Shown piece after piece: positions 40,521-52,300 of a DNA stretch of 64,000 bases (position 1 is the stretch's first letter; each line of letters opens with the position of its first letter). The notes below the pieces were generated by a model. The model did no database searches. It had not been told where the DNA came from and saw only the letters and a list, made by a program, of their open reading frames with translations. The stretch comes from Letharia columbiana (taxonomy: Eukaryota; Ascomycota; Lecanoromycetes; Lecanorales; Parmeliaceae). A program made the position numbers and the translations under genes. Where the stretch lies: the NCBI RefSeq assembly GCF_014066305.1, contig NW_023501101.1, positions 186,001-250,000 of the forward strand, given 5' to 3'.

Positions 40521-41909
40521 CCTCCCACGCGGCGCGCAGCCATTGTCGGCTTGAGAACCCATTTGTAAAATACATGTTGAGCGCCATAGCGAAGCGTTCA
40601 CGTTGGAAAGGCGTCGATACCATCTCGCAATATGACGAAACCTTCTTCCACCCAATCTGATCCCGCCTCGAATCGTGACCCCCCCACCCAATCCCATCCT
40701 TTCCGTAAATGACTCCCACAGCCCATCTACCGCTCGCCCCACATTGCCCCTTTTTCCCCCAAACCCTGTCGTCCCCAACCCGTAGAGCACATACCTACCA
40801 CCGGAGACCCATCCGCCTGTGCGCCACCCCGCTGGTACGAAACTCAATCGCCAGTGGTCCAACCGAACCAAACGCGCCAAACCCCTTCAATAATACCTCT
40901 TTTCCCTTCTTTTCCCTTCACTTCCCCTCCTTCCAACTTTTCCCCCAACCCAAAGTCTCCATCCATGACGCAACCACCAGACAAAAGAAGGATAGCGTGC
41001 GTAACCCCTTGCAGCGATTAAAGAAAATTCGGTAGTCGGGATCGTTCTAGCACGGGAGCCGCTAATGCGGGTCATCCACATCCACATCCACATCCCATAC
41101 CTACCCCCCTGAAGGATTTTTGATTTTTTGTTTTCAGCTGGGTTCGGCATGTGGGTATGTGGGGGAATGGATGGATGGGGCGAGACTTGGTTTTTTTTTT
41201 CAACTTGTGAGGTGGGGCAGGGATCAACGCTTTTTTTTCTTTTTTTCTTTTCGTCGTTTGCCGGGTTTGCCCCGACGGCAGAAAGGAACAGGTTTCTCCG
41301 GTCGCTCTTTGGTAATCTATCTGTCCTACTTTTTTTTTTCTTTAATCCATCATACCGATCTTCGTTAAAACTCCCTTGTATGACTTTTTTGGCGGGAGGG
41401 GGCTTATGTGTATCGAGTCGGCACGAGTCAGCGATGTTGATCGCAAGGGAAAATCACCGAAGATCTACGCGGGCGTGGCAGGCCACCTGGGCTCGCGTGT
41501 ACCGGTAAGTAACCGATTCGTGCGCGGGAAGATCTCCCCCAGCGATCGCATTATCAGCAAACATGAGTCCTCGGAATTATATGTATACAATATGGAGCAT
41601 GGCAAAAGCAGACCCAGCGCCTCATTGTGTACAGAACTCCTTGGATATCCCGCGCGCCAGAGATGCCACTGCCTTGCGGTCCCAGGTCTTTTCCCCCACG
41701 CCAAACAAATGCAGCCAGTGTACTCATGGCAAACGAACCCACCCCCTTCCCCCCCCCCCAGAAACACGCTATGCCAGAGTCAAAAGAGCACGATAGGAAA
41801 TCGATCATCAGATATGGTCGTCATGAACCCAGAATCCTTCACCCAGTCGTGCTGCCTTGGTGTCAGATCATTCCAAGACCTGGCAGGCAGGGATTGGCCC
41901 GAGAGACAA
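40521..41909. other. Gene-free stretch with poly-T and short tandem repeats
   Basis: Three poly-T runs (about 41190-41200, 41230-41260, 41329-41340) and (CATCCA)n at 41082-41098 are seen. Plus- and minus-strand ORFs here are Pro/Ser- or Gly/Arg-rich low-complexity products without motifs. It contains the 3' regions of NUP82 and the homeobox gene. Confidence 0.5.
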
Positions 41910-43104
41910 TTAGTCCGAGCTGCTGCTCGTATCGCCAGATCTCTCCCGGAGCTTTTTCTCCGCGTTAGCTTGCTGCGTCAATTCAGGAGTACGTCGGCGC
42001 CTGGAGTTGATGAACCAGTTGCTGATCTGTTCACCAATGTCAGCTCTTCTGCGCCACGTGCTCATGATCCTACTAACCTGAGTCATTGCGAGACCGGTGC
42101 GCCTGCAAAGCATCTGCTTCTCTTCCTCGGTGGGGTAAGGATGAGCTATGTGCTCCTCAAACCATTGTTTAAGCATATCCGTAACGTCCCTGGGGAGGTT
42201 GCCTCGTCGCTTCTTTGGCACCTGAGATGTCATGTCTTCCGACTCGAATTGCATGGGCCGGTGATAGCCATTCTGGTACTGATGACCATTCTGACTAGCA
42301 TAATGTCCACTATAATTGGAGGATATCTGGTAGCCGTAAGATGCCGAAGCGTACGTAGAGCTCGAAGAATGATATTGAGGGGTTCCCAATCGAGAAGTAC
42401 TGTAGTAAACGTCTCCGCGGTGCGATTCGTCGTTACTGTAGCCTCTTGCAGTATCGTACGACGATGAGTGGCCATTGAGGGTGTTGTATTGGTTGTAATA
42501 CGGCGGTGGAGGTGGAGGCAGACCTGATGACTCTCCCTGTCGACTCTGAAAGCTGGAGTGAGGCGCTGTACTCTGATAAACTTGCCGACTGTCAGGTTCA
42601 TTCACATATGGCGAAGGCGGAGCTGGTGAGTTTGACGCTGAACACCCATTTCGAGGGGGACCAGAGTGCATAGCGAGAGGATAAGGAGGCGGCGCATCGT
42701 AGCTTTGTTGCCTTGAGTTTCCGTTCTCTATTTGGCGATTCCTTCCAGATTGGCTCAGGGCGCTCGTAGTTAACGAGGGTCGAGTTCTGTCAGAGACGTG
42801 AGGTGGCGACAAATGAGCAGGAATATCCACCGAACGAGAGGGGCCTTGTGGGGTGTGTCGGAGTGGAGAACGGAGCTCCGACAGCGATCGGTCGTCGCCT
42901 TGACGTGGGATGTTGGGTAAAATCTTGCTCGAGTCAGTAGACAACAGAAGGAGACAACGGTCTATTGAGACCTACATCCTGAATGGAGGGCAGTCTCTCC
43001 GAGATTTGCTGCCCACGGGAAACATGCATGGAAGATTGGGAAGAAAGTGAAAGTTCTCGCGGGAGAGCCCTAGACTGGCGAGGTGGAGAACGCATATAGG
43101 GCAT
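41910..43104 (-). CDS. TALE-class homeobox transcription factor
   Basis: Exons 42976-43104, 42078-42923 and 41910-42026 give 363 residues. The N-terminal two thirds are low complexity (Ser, Pro, Tyr, Gln) with a polyproline stretch PPPPPPYYNQYN. A basic KKRRGNLPRDVTDMLKQWFEEHIAHPYPTEEEK begins the homeodomain with the three extra residues of loop 1 (PYP) that define the TALE/KN type. Helix 2 is MLCRRTGLAMTQ and helix 3 ISNWFINSRRRR with the DNA-contacting W, F, N and R. The 51-bp intron 42027-42077 lies exactly between helices 2 and 3. In fungi this type controls development (conidiation, fruiting). It has a TATA-containing promoter and probably a 5' UTR intron (GTGAGT near 43293). Confidence 0.9.
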
Positions 43105-43365
43105 AGCCTGTGATACGATCCTGATACTATGAATTGAGTCTTGCTTTAGCTGATCGTAGCCCTTCAGTAGCTGCTCGCAGGACACAAAGGAAATCTTTGA
43201 TCATGTGTGTTCTACAGCATAGACTACGACAACATGGTTCCTGAGCACAAGACAAACAACAGCAAAGATGGAGCAGGTAAACAGTACTCACGGGACAGTA
43301 TTAGATGCCTCGTTCGAGTGAACGAGATGTGAATTTCGAAACTCAGCTGAAGAGCCGGTTGACGA

Positions 43366-43376
43366 CTTTATAGAGT
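43366..43376 (-). promoter_or_regulatory. TATA box of the homeobox gene
   Basis: On the minus strand the sequence reads CTCTATAAAGTCG about 270 bp upstream of the start codon, followed by a GTGAGT donor near 43293 that would begin a 5' UTR intron. The position and match are good, but the transcription start is not shown. Confidence 0.5.
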
Positions 43377-44165
43377 CCGTGACAGAGAAAAATCCCGAGG
43401 GAAGTTGATGACCTTTAATCGCTCTTGCTCGGAGCAGGATGATGGTGCAAGTCTCGTGTCTCCCGTTATTGGCTCGGCAATTGATGAGTGAAGCGGTCAA
43501 TATGTCTAAGGCTTAGTCGAGTTTGACAGGTTGTCCGAAAGAATCCTTTAGCGACGCTCAACACGACTTTTGGGACGACTGTGACAGGAAGATCAGCGAT
43601 ATATCTCCGAAGATAATGCAGATAAAACGTGCGGATGTGATGGATATACTCGCGAGGGTCCCGAGGTTGCGGTGGATGAGTCAAAGCCGAAAGGAGAAAG
43701 CGAGGGAAGTGTGAGGGTGAAGGTGATGATGGTAAAGAGGGAAGGTGGGACCGGGTGTCACGAAGAGAAAGAGCAACTCACGGCAACGCACCGACCACCT
43801 TTGAAAGTCAAAGGCCGTTTGACAGCCAAGGCAACCAGGGATTGGCCTGTGAGGCTTGTGTTGTTAGTGGGTCTTGTATTTGGCCCAAGTCCAAGTGGGG
43901 TTATGCAGAGGAGGAAAGGGTTGAATAAGTCGGCGAATTAACAAGGTTAGAAAATTGGGCGAATGGAAGCCACGATATGTTTCAAGTTCTGTTAAAGGGA
44001 ATAATGCGGGTTGACCAATGTGTGTCTATTATTGCGGTAGCCTTCGGACTTTGCGGAAAGTATTTGGCAAGCGTGAGACAGCTGGTCAAATACCTCTATT
44101 CAGTTTGGGGAATGATGTCTGATGTCTATCGGGCTTGGTTCCGTGGTACTGATATTGAGAATCAC

Positions 44166-44167
44166 CT

Positions 44168-44235
<68 letters not shown>

Positions 44236-44265
44236 CTCTGTGTCTCTGTCTCTCTCTGTGTCCCA
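44166..44265. repeat. (TC)n microsatellite, about 100 bp
   Basis: Nearly pure TC dinucleotides to about 44230, then TGTGTCTC variants. It generates spurious Leu/Ser-rich ORFs in two frames. Confidence 0.95.
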
Positions 44266-44930
44266 ATTTTCACGGTCGAGTGGAGAGTGAAAAGGAGGAA
44301 AGAAGTCAGGTGCTGTTGGAGGAAGGACCCGAGCGACCGCCAGATTTGAGCGAGTTGAAGCTTATTATAAGATAGAGTCTGATCGTCATCGACCGGACTG
44401 TGAAACTATTAGTAGTTTGACATTTGACAGATGCTATCCTCGTCTTCGGATCCCATGTTGATGGCTGGAGTGCTTGAGGGCATGAATCCTTCAGCTCGAG
44501 CTATCACAATATGTATCCTTTGATTGGTGGCTGTCGAGTCATTCAGGTCGCTTGGTATACCACAGAGCCTCGGAATGAGGGTGAGGCTGTGAGGAATTTA
44601 GAGTGGGTAGGGAGTCCGGCAGCGGGGTGCATCATCTGCCTAATAGACACCGGCTTGCGGGTATTATTCTCCAATTATAGCTCCAATCGAGCTCGAGCGA
44701 ATATGCGAGCAGGGGCGAGAAAAGCAACGATTGGATCTGGTTGCATCTACGTACCGTCCGTGAGCACGTTTGATCGAGGCAGCCACATCGATCGCTCATC
44801 CACATCATTGCCTCTTTTGCCCGTTGTCAGACCTTTCGGCCGGAGAAGGCCTCCCCGCCATCCATCACAGAGGGGGAAGAGGGTCCATGGCAGACAGGGA
44901 ATTGAAATTGAGCGGGATTAGTGTGGCGTG

Positions 44931-44955
44931 TCGTATCGTATCGTATCGTATCGTA
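44931..44955. repeat. Pentamer repeat (TCGTA)5
   Basis: Five exact tandem copies of TCGTA. Confidence 0.9.
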
Positions 44956-45225
44956 CCGCCTCTTTCAAGACCGGATTTGGGATCTGATAGACTCATGGAG
45001 TAATTCGGGATTGGAGCTTACAAATGAGTGGGGTGGGGGATGGGGAGGGGGGTTGTTTGGTGAGCGGTTGCAGCCACGCGTTACAAGGGTGTCTTACACC
45101 GCAAGGGCACAGAGTGGGTGTGAGAGATAGGGTCATGGTTGTGAGCAAGTAAAGTAGGTTAGTTTATTTTACGATATGACCAAGGAGGGTTTCAGGGTTT
45201 CGATGTTGGCGTGTTTTGTTAAAAG

Positions 45226-45268
45226 AGGCGGAGGCGGAGGCGGAGGAGGAGGAAGAGGAGGAGGAGGA
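45226..45268. repeat. GGAGGC/GGA trinucleotide-type tract
   Basis: Purine-rich run built on GGAGGC and GAGGAG units on the plus strand. Confidence 0.85.
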
Positions 45269-45794
45269 GTAATACTACTAGGTGCAGGGATTAAATTTGG
45301 GGGGGGGATGATAAGATGGTGTTTGGGACGGGTAGGAAGGCTATGAAGGCATCGTGCATAGGCGCTGCAGGCATGACATCTGGCTTCGGACCCAGCTACC
45401 AGGAATGTCTTTTGGCTTTGCCGAAAGTTAATTTTTCTCCGCCGAATATTGTGTCATGCATTAAAATTCAAAACTGGCACTTGCATCACGAGCTGAGATA
45501 TCAAGCGATCAAGGCTTAAAGCATTTCCCTTGCTATTTTAATCAATCGAGGGAAGGGAAGTGAAGAGGCGCGAAGCTAAAGTGGGCATACGAGTAGGCGA
45601 TTGCAGAGTCAACGCGTGTGGCTTCTTCTTCATTGGCAGCCATTGATTGATTTATTAGAGTCCTTACGAGTACAGGTGGGCAAACTAGATAATGCCTACT
45701 TTACCGTATGATCTACCGTACCCGGTAAGTTCTGCCTGTAAACTTTATGACATGTGCAAAACAAGGCTTAAGGCTTAAGGGATGCCGGCTAGGT

Positions 45795-45836
45795 AGAGAG
45801 AGAAAAGAAAAGAAGAAGAAAAGAAAAAGGAAAAAG
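45795..45836. repeat. AG/AAAG purine tract
   Basis: About 40 bases of G and A only, with AAAGA units. Confidence 0.8.
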
Positions 45837-46835
45837 CCTACGACGGTCTAGGCCTTTGATGGACCTTTGACAATTTGTAAATGGCTTCAATCTTTCATTT
45901 CAAAACTCTCCTCGAAATTCTAAAACATGCTAGATAATAATTACCCATTAAAGAAAGTATCCTAAATCACTTTGCATTTGCCAGTCAACGGGAAAGTGGA
46001 TGTGACGGCACACGATGGCAGGCCGGAAAGATGAGAAAATGACGCTTAAAACAAGCTTCCAGCTGCTTGAGCGCAGCGTGTCGAATCCAATAGAAAAGTA
46101 AGGGAAGTTGAAGGAAGCTCGGAAGATAACGTTACATTTTTGACTTGTCATTCTGCTCCATCGCCACTCTGCCTTCATCGCCACCAGTCGCATTACAATC
46201 AATTCTCCATTTCTCATCTCGACACCTCACCCTCATCGCTACTGTCGGCCCCAGAAGCAGAGGGAGAAGGAGAAGGATAACCGAAGTACCTCAAGACTCC
46301 CAGATCTTTAACTGTTGTAGACTGCTAGAGTATCCAAGTCCGTCAACCGCGTCAGGAAGGCGTAGTCGAGACTCATCAATGCGAATGCACCCACCCCATC
46401 CCCCTGTATCATCATGCCAATGGCTGCAGCAATCTACCGTACCGAACATTTGCGCTCTCAGCATCCCCAGCACCAGTGATGAACGCGTGGGCAGTCAGCC
46501 AAGTGTGCCTCCTCCCTATCTCCTCATCCAACAAATTCCTTTCCCACACCCTCAGCCTCGCCAAACCCACGAGAATTCCCCGAGCCTATGCGTCTAGCAA
46601 GCAGTGCCGGTGCCTCTTGTGACTTGTCCCCATCATTTTCAAGCCGCCTGTCATAACGGTCATACCCGTTTGGATCAGACTATGACGCTCACTCGATCCT
46701 TTTCCAACTGCCTGCAGCATGTTGGCTGTTGGCTCCATCTTCCCAAAATAGGCATCGGGCCCATGGCGGTCTAGAAGCTCCACGCCTCAAGTCTTGCTTG
46801 TTCACTTTTTGCATAAAATAAGGTAATTGTAACAT

Positions 46836-46857
46836 AATAATAATAATAATAATGATA
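46836..46857. repeat. (AAT)n microsatellite
   Basis: Six to seven tandem trinucleotides, TAATAATAATAATAATAATG. Confidence 0.85.
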
Positions 46858-48859
46858 AGTACTATCCCGAGTACTTTGTTGCCCTAGTACTGGACCCTTC
46901 ACTCATCTCATTTCCCGAGTCCCGACGCCATGTCACCCTCACAGCTCACTGACCGCCACGCCTCTTTCATCTCCAGCCCTTGTGCTTTCCAAAATCCGAC
47001 ATGGTCTGGTCTAGGGTTCTGACTATCATGTATAGAGCATTGTATACTGGAGTGTAGATGACGACGCTCAGGGTCCTAAGACGGACGGTGCCTCCTAAGT
47101 ACTCTACGCTAACCCATCATCAAACGTCATGCAAAGACAATAAAGGAAGTACCGTAGGTAATAGTAATTATAATGAAGAAGCCTCAGCATCCTGCGTGCG
47201 ACACAACAGCCTAGGTAACCAACTACACGTACCTATGATCCTTTCTGAACCTTGACCCTTAATCCTTGATCCTGAATCTGCAACTCTACCGGAAGCGTCT
47301 ACCGACATGAGATAGCAATGCGGTCTCTACCGCTTCCTAACCAGGTCCATGTCCCCGGCGAAAGACCATGCGATGATACCATGTCTTCGCGACTGCCGAT
47401 CCATCGAGTAACTCCGACAACGCCAGATGTTACATTCCTTCATACTCAGGCACATCGAGCGTTGATCAGCTTTCCCTGTCTCCTCGCCATCATACCGTCT
47501 GAAGAGTCGTACCCAGTATCGCATGATGTGACATTGCCCACTTTCTATAGCTTCACAAGGCAATTTCTGTGACTCAAATGGATCCCAGAGGAACCCGGCA
47601 ACGGCGGCGGCGGCCAGCTGCATAGACCTTGCATGACACCCTTGTTGCATCTTGCTGACCCTTGCTCTCCTACTTCTCTAGTTCTAGAGTACTACTATTT
47701 TGTGACAACAAAGTTGGCCACGCTATGACACCACCCTGACCCATCACGTCCCCATCCGAATAAATTCCATGCGCTGTCAGCAAGCCAAGTAATCTTATCA
47801 ATCATGGCGCCTTTTTCAAGCCGATGGTGAACACCTTATCTGCTGCGTCATAAGATACTTCGGCGCTTATTCGCTTACTCTCATCATCTCATGGAACTTG
47901 GAACTCTGGGTTAGAACTTAGAAGCCGCGGAAACTATGTCCTCGTCGCAACTTGCGACTCGCAAGAGTGCCTTCTGGCGGCTAGGCTCAGCTACTTTACC
48001 AAGATAAATTTGATGGTCTCGGGTCCGGGGTATGACTGCTGGCGTCGCGCCGATCGCGAAGCGTGAACCGAGCCAGCACGGCGCCGAGTGTGGATCGACG
48101 ACGCACGCGCAGCCACGACCTGCCAGCTGGCAACGGGCCGATCTTCCAGGAACACCTGCAGGGACTCCCGATGGGAACGTCCATCGAAGCAGACTTGCAG
48201 ATCTGCCAAGCCGGTTGTGCTCGATTCTGACGCCCTAGGGATCCATTTGCTGGGAGATGGAGGAGGTTGACATTTCTGTCTCGCATCAGGCCACTGAAAT
48301 TTCACCACCGCGCAGACCTCCAACGTTCGCTGATCCCAAATCGCTTGCGGCACTATCTATTTGAAATACATTGGAATCAAATATCTCCTTGCATCTCCTT
48401 CTCCCCTCGATCCTCCTTCCCTACGCCCTTTCTGTGTCTTCGCTCCCTACCACAGCCCACCGACTGCACATCCGATGTCGCTAAACAGTCAACTCTAGTC
48501 CACCATGCCATCCCCATCATGCAGATCTTCTGCCGAACCCACTCCCCTTGCGTCAACGAATGTGGCAATCCAAATGCCGCCTTTGACGCCGGCCGGGGTT
48601 CTAACAAGATAGCCCTTCCCTTCTCCAGCGCTGAGCCATCAACGACGGCAATGACGCTCTCGATACTACCACATCCCACCTAGTCCTCCCTACACACAGG
48701 GCTTCGAACAAACACCAACCACACCCTCCCCCGTTCGCCGTTCGCCGTTTCGGCGACTTCCTCTTTCTCCAGTGGCCTAGGATGGGCTGCGCGTCCTTTC
48801 TCGGCACGTCAGTGCGGCTCTCGGGACCACCGATGTGGAGGGGGGGCATGCAGGGATGG

Positions 48860-48943
48860 GATGGGTTGGGGGATCGCGGGGGGCCGGGATGGGTTGGGGG
48901 ATCGCGGGGGGCCGGGATGGGATGGGGGATCGCGGGGGGCCAG
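48860..48943. repeat. Three tandem copies of a 28-bp G-rich unit
   Basis: Copies at 48860-48887, 48888-48915 and 48916-48943 read GATGGGTTGGGGGATCGCGG then GGGGCCGG, with only two changes in the last copy. The plus strand has repeated runs of four or more G. Confidence 0.9.
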
Positions 48944-49381
48944 GATCTTACAGTTGCGCCACTGGAAGACGTCGCCGGGGGGGTTGGGGGGGGAAAGGGT
49001 TTGAGTCATGTTCCATACATAAGTCGATGCATACGTATAATCATAATGGCGGAGCTGGGTAAAGATCATCCGAAGAGCGGGGGACCCGGGGTCGATATAC
49101 GGGGTAAGTGCGTGAGGGATGTCGGCTGTGGAAGGGGGCGCGAGATAAGGGAAAATGGGGGAGAGGAGGATAGGCTGCTTTGCTCATGGAATCGTGGAGA
49201 ATCCGGGGACTGACGCCGCATAGATGAGATTCGGTTTGAGATTTTCCATCGATGGCTAAATGCTCAACATACAGGGCATGCATTCTAATCCCGCTTCTGC
49301 CAAACCCGCCTGGGTATCACGCCAGCCAGCCGGGCATCCCTCTCCAACGCCAGACGTTCATCCTCGCCACTCACAAGTCCA

Positions 49382-52300
49382 TCAAAGCCCTTCAGCCGCC
49401 CTCTTCTCCCTCGCCTTTCCCTTGCCCTTTCCCTTCGCCCTCTTGCTGTCCCCAAAGTTATGCAACCTCTCCCCAATCAAGTAAACCTCATCCCTGATCT
49501 TCCTCCTCCACCCAGTAAAAGCCCTACTCAGCAACGTCACAAACGTGGCCGCGAACCCGATTGCCAGAACCCCCGGGTAGCTATAGCGGTAAACGCATGC
49601 TTTGAAGATCTCGTCCTCCGCACTATATGCATGCAGGACTGTGGCATTGGCTAGCCAGCCTAAGGCCAATGGTGTTACCAGCGCGACCGTCATTGCGATC
49701 ACTGCAGGCAGAATGAAACCTCTGGTCGCTAGGCGGACGTCTGGATTCAGCCAACCGTTGCGGATGATACCGCGGAGGGCGGAGGCTGGCCGAGAAGGTG
49801 TATTGTAGAGGATGACGCGAGCGGCCATTTTGAGGTAAAGTATGCCCAGGGTCCAGTCTTGAATGAGATGAATGATGTGGCGTTCGGAGGAGATGGTGTT
49901 CAAGCTTGTGAAAGAGGTGCTGAAGTAGGTGTGGAGGGGGATGATGAGGAAGAATTCCATGAGGAGCGAAAGGAGCGCAGGGAGTAGGACGCCGAAAGCC
50001 GCGTAGGTGTAGATGAGACTCAGGAGGCGGACGACGAGGGTTGCAGACTTGCGGAGGAAAGTGGTGATGGTCGGAGTGTGAGGGGTCAGGGTGTCCCGAA
50101 GGTAGGTGGTGATCTGGTGGTGATAGAGCACCCCGTAAAGAGCACCACCGAGGATATAGATGCCGATTGAGAATGCATAGATGTCGTTCATGCGGAGATG
50201 ATTTAGTGTGACCTTTGCGAAGACGAAGCGGCCAAATACCAAGGGGACAATGGTCATACTGACTCCGGTCGCGGCAGCGAAGAGCCAGATAAGGAATATG
50301 AATGCGCTGATGCGAACGCGGAAGAAGGGAGGAATGTAGACCTTGGCGAACATTTCGTTGTTTCGGCCATGCAGACCTTCATCTGGATCTGGCTGATTAT
50401 CCAGCCGGTTATTATGTTCGTCCACTTCCAGAAAGGTGTGCGCGCCTTTGGGAATCCGAACTTGGTCTGATGCTGGCGCACGCACATATCTACCGTCTCG
50501 CAGAAAGTAGGCCTGCACCTCCCGATCTTGAGCAAGAGCGTGCCTGTCTTTGCCAATCACTGGATTTTGCGCGTCCCCTTGGGTCCCATGTAGAACATCC
50601 CTCCAGGTGCGCCGTACATGCCTGCCCTCCTCATCCTCCTTCTTCTCACCGAATAAGAAGTTCGTCAGTCGGAGAGTCCGGGCACATTTGCGGAACCACC
50701 AATTGTACATTTTGTTCAATCCTTTCGAGGGTTTGAAAAATCTGACGGCTAATGGCATCAGGAAATTGTAGAATAAGAGGTCCACTGGGAACTCCAGGAC
50801 TGGCTCATTTGACAACCAGTGGATTGGAAGAACATCGTCGAACGAAAATGCAATACCCCAAACCACACCGCCCAGGCACACGATGACCAGCCCCCCATAT
50901 ACCAATGCGCTGAAAGAGATCTTCCATAATTGAGTGGAGACGCTGCGCTCAAGAACGTCGCGCACAGGGTGAAATGTTGGGTCATCAGGATCGCGAATGA
51001 AGTCTGTCAAGTCACGTCAGCTAAGGCTTCCTCCACTCTCTAAAGATGGACTTACATAGAACGCCGGTACGCATCAGCTTCCGGCACATGGCAACAAACA
51101 ACGCAAAGTGAAACATGTAACATGTTCCTACGAACCAATGGACAAAGATAGAAGTGTAGGGAGATGACATGGTGAACTCGATCCGCGACATCAATGTGGC
51201 GCTGTCGAAAAGCGGCAGCAGTGCCACGTCGAGCAGCAGCCCACAATATAGAGGAAATACAATCATCTCAATACTGATGATCAAGATTACCTTCAGAACA
51301 CCTCCAGCTTGGTAGAGGACATCCGCAAGCACTCCGGGTACTCTTTCGGCTTTGTTGATGCCTTTGATCCGAGCGTTGAGGTTGAGGTATACCACTCCCA
51401 AGAATGCAAAGAACAGATACCCGAACATCACGGCGAGGGCTCGGTCCTTCGTACCCCAATATGCTAAATCGTAGTCGAGGGGAGTGGATCTTGGTGTCAT
51501 GCTGAGATTGACATGGAGCGGATGGAAATGAGAGACCGAGGATGTTGAAGGCACGATAGTTGGGACTTGGTCGATGACAAAGGTCGAGAGTGCCTTCCCT
51601 TGGTTGACGACTCCGGAGGCGAAAACCATTGCAGTTTCCTCAAAACCGGAGCTGTTATATGCGACATTGAAGCAGTAGCCGATGTAGTCGCATACGCCAC
51701 GCAAAAGCCATCTAGCTCTGCCTTCAATGGACAGCAAAGACTCATGAGCAATGACCGAAAAGGCGGGGATGTCAGACTCGAACATAATGTTCCCTGTTGC
51801 AGAAATAACATTCATAAGCCTCTCCAGTGCACCCTCTGCATAGAACTTAGCCGTCTCTGCTACCGACAAGTTTTTAGTGATTTTCGCCATAGGTGGTATG
51901 ACCCATCCAATTGGGGTGCAGAGGAGGCGGGCGAAGATATCGGTCCAGTAGAACGTGCAGGCGATGCCAAATGTGAAGCCATCTATGATAGTATCTGCGA
52001 TTGATACAGAGCACCGTAATGGGAGCTTCAATAGAAGCGAGACAGGATGAGCCAAAAAGACCAGGAACAGCTTCCCTGAAATGTATGGTATCCAGACACC
52101 AAAAAATATGGTCAGTGACACAAGACAGGCGCAGAACATTCCGTTTTGTACCAATCCTGCTAGAGGGCCTTGCATTCCCACAAGCTCCATTATGCCCTCT
52201 AAGTCCTCAATGTCTTCAGCTGCTTCAATCTCATTCGGATCGAGACCCGCTTGAATGGCGGCTGCAACCACTTCGGGGTCTTGCCCGGGAACTTCACCAT

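Larger units (their letters stand above)
43105..49381. other. Six-kilobase gene-free region upstream of the homeobox gene
   Basis: No ORF in this region has a recognisable motif, coding-like composition or splice partner. It holds the homeobox promoter, several simple repeats ((TC)n, TCGTA, GGA, AG and AAT tracts) and, at 48860-48943, a tandem G-rich repeat. Short ORFs are mostly Ser/Pro- or Gly-rich shadows of repeats. A non-coding RNA cannot be excluded. Confidence 0.55.

Noticed and set aside
40709..41035. 108-codon plus-strand ORF
   Set aside because: Pro/Ser/Thr/His-rich, no motif, lies in pyrimidine-rich sequence.
44122..44375. ORFs over the (TC)n tract
   Set aside because: They are Leu/Ser runs created by the microsatellite.
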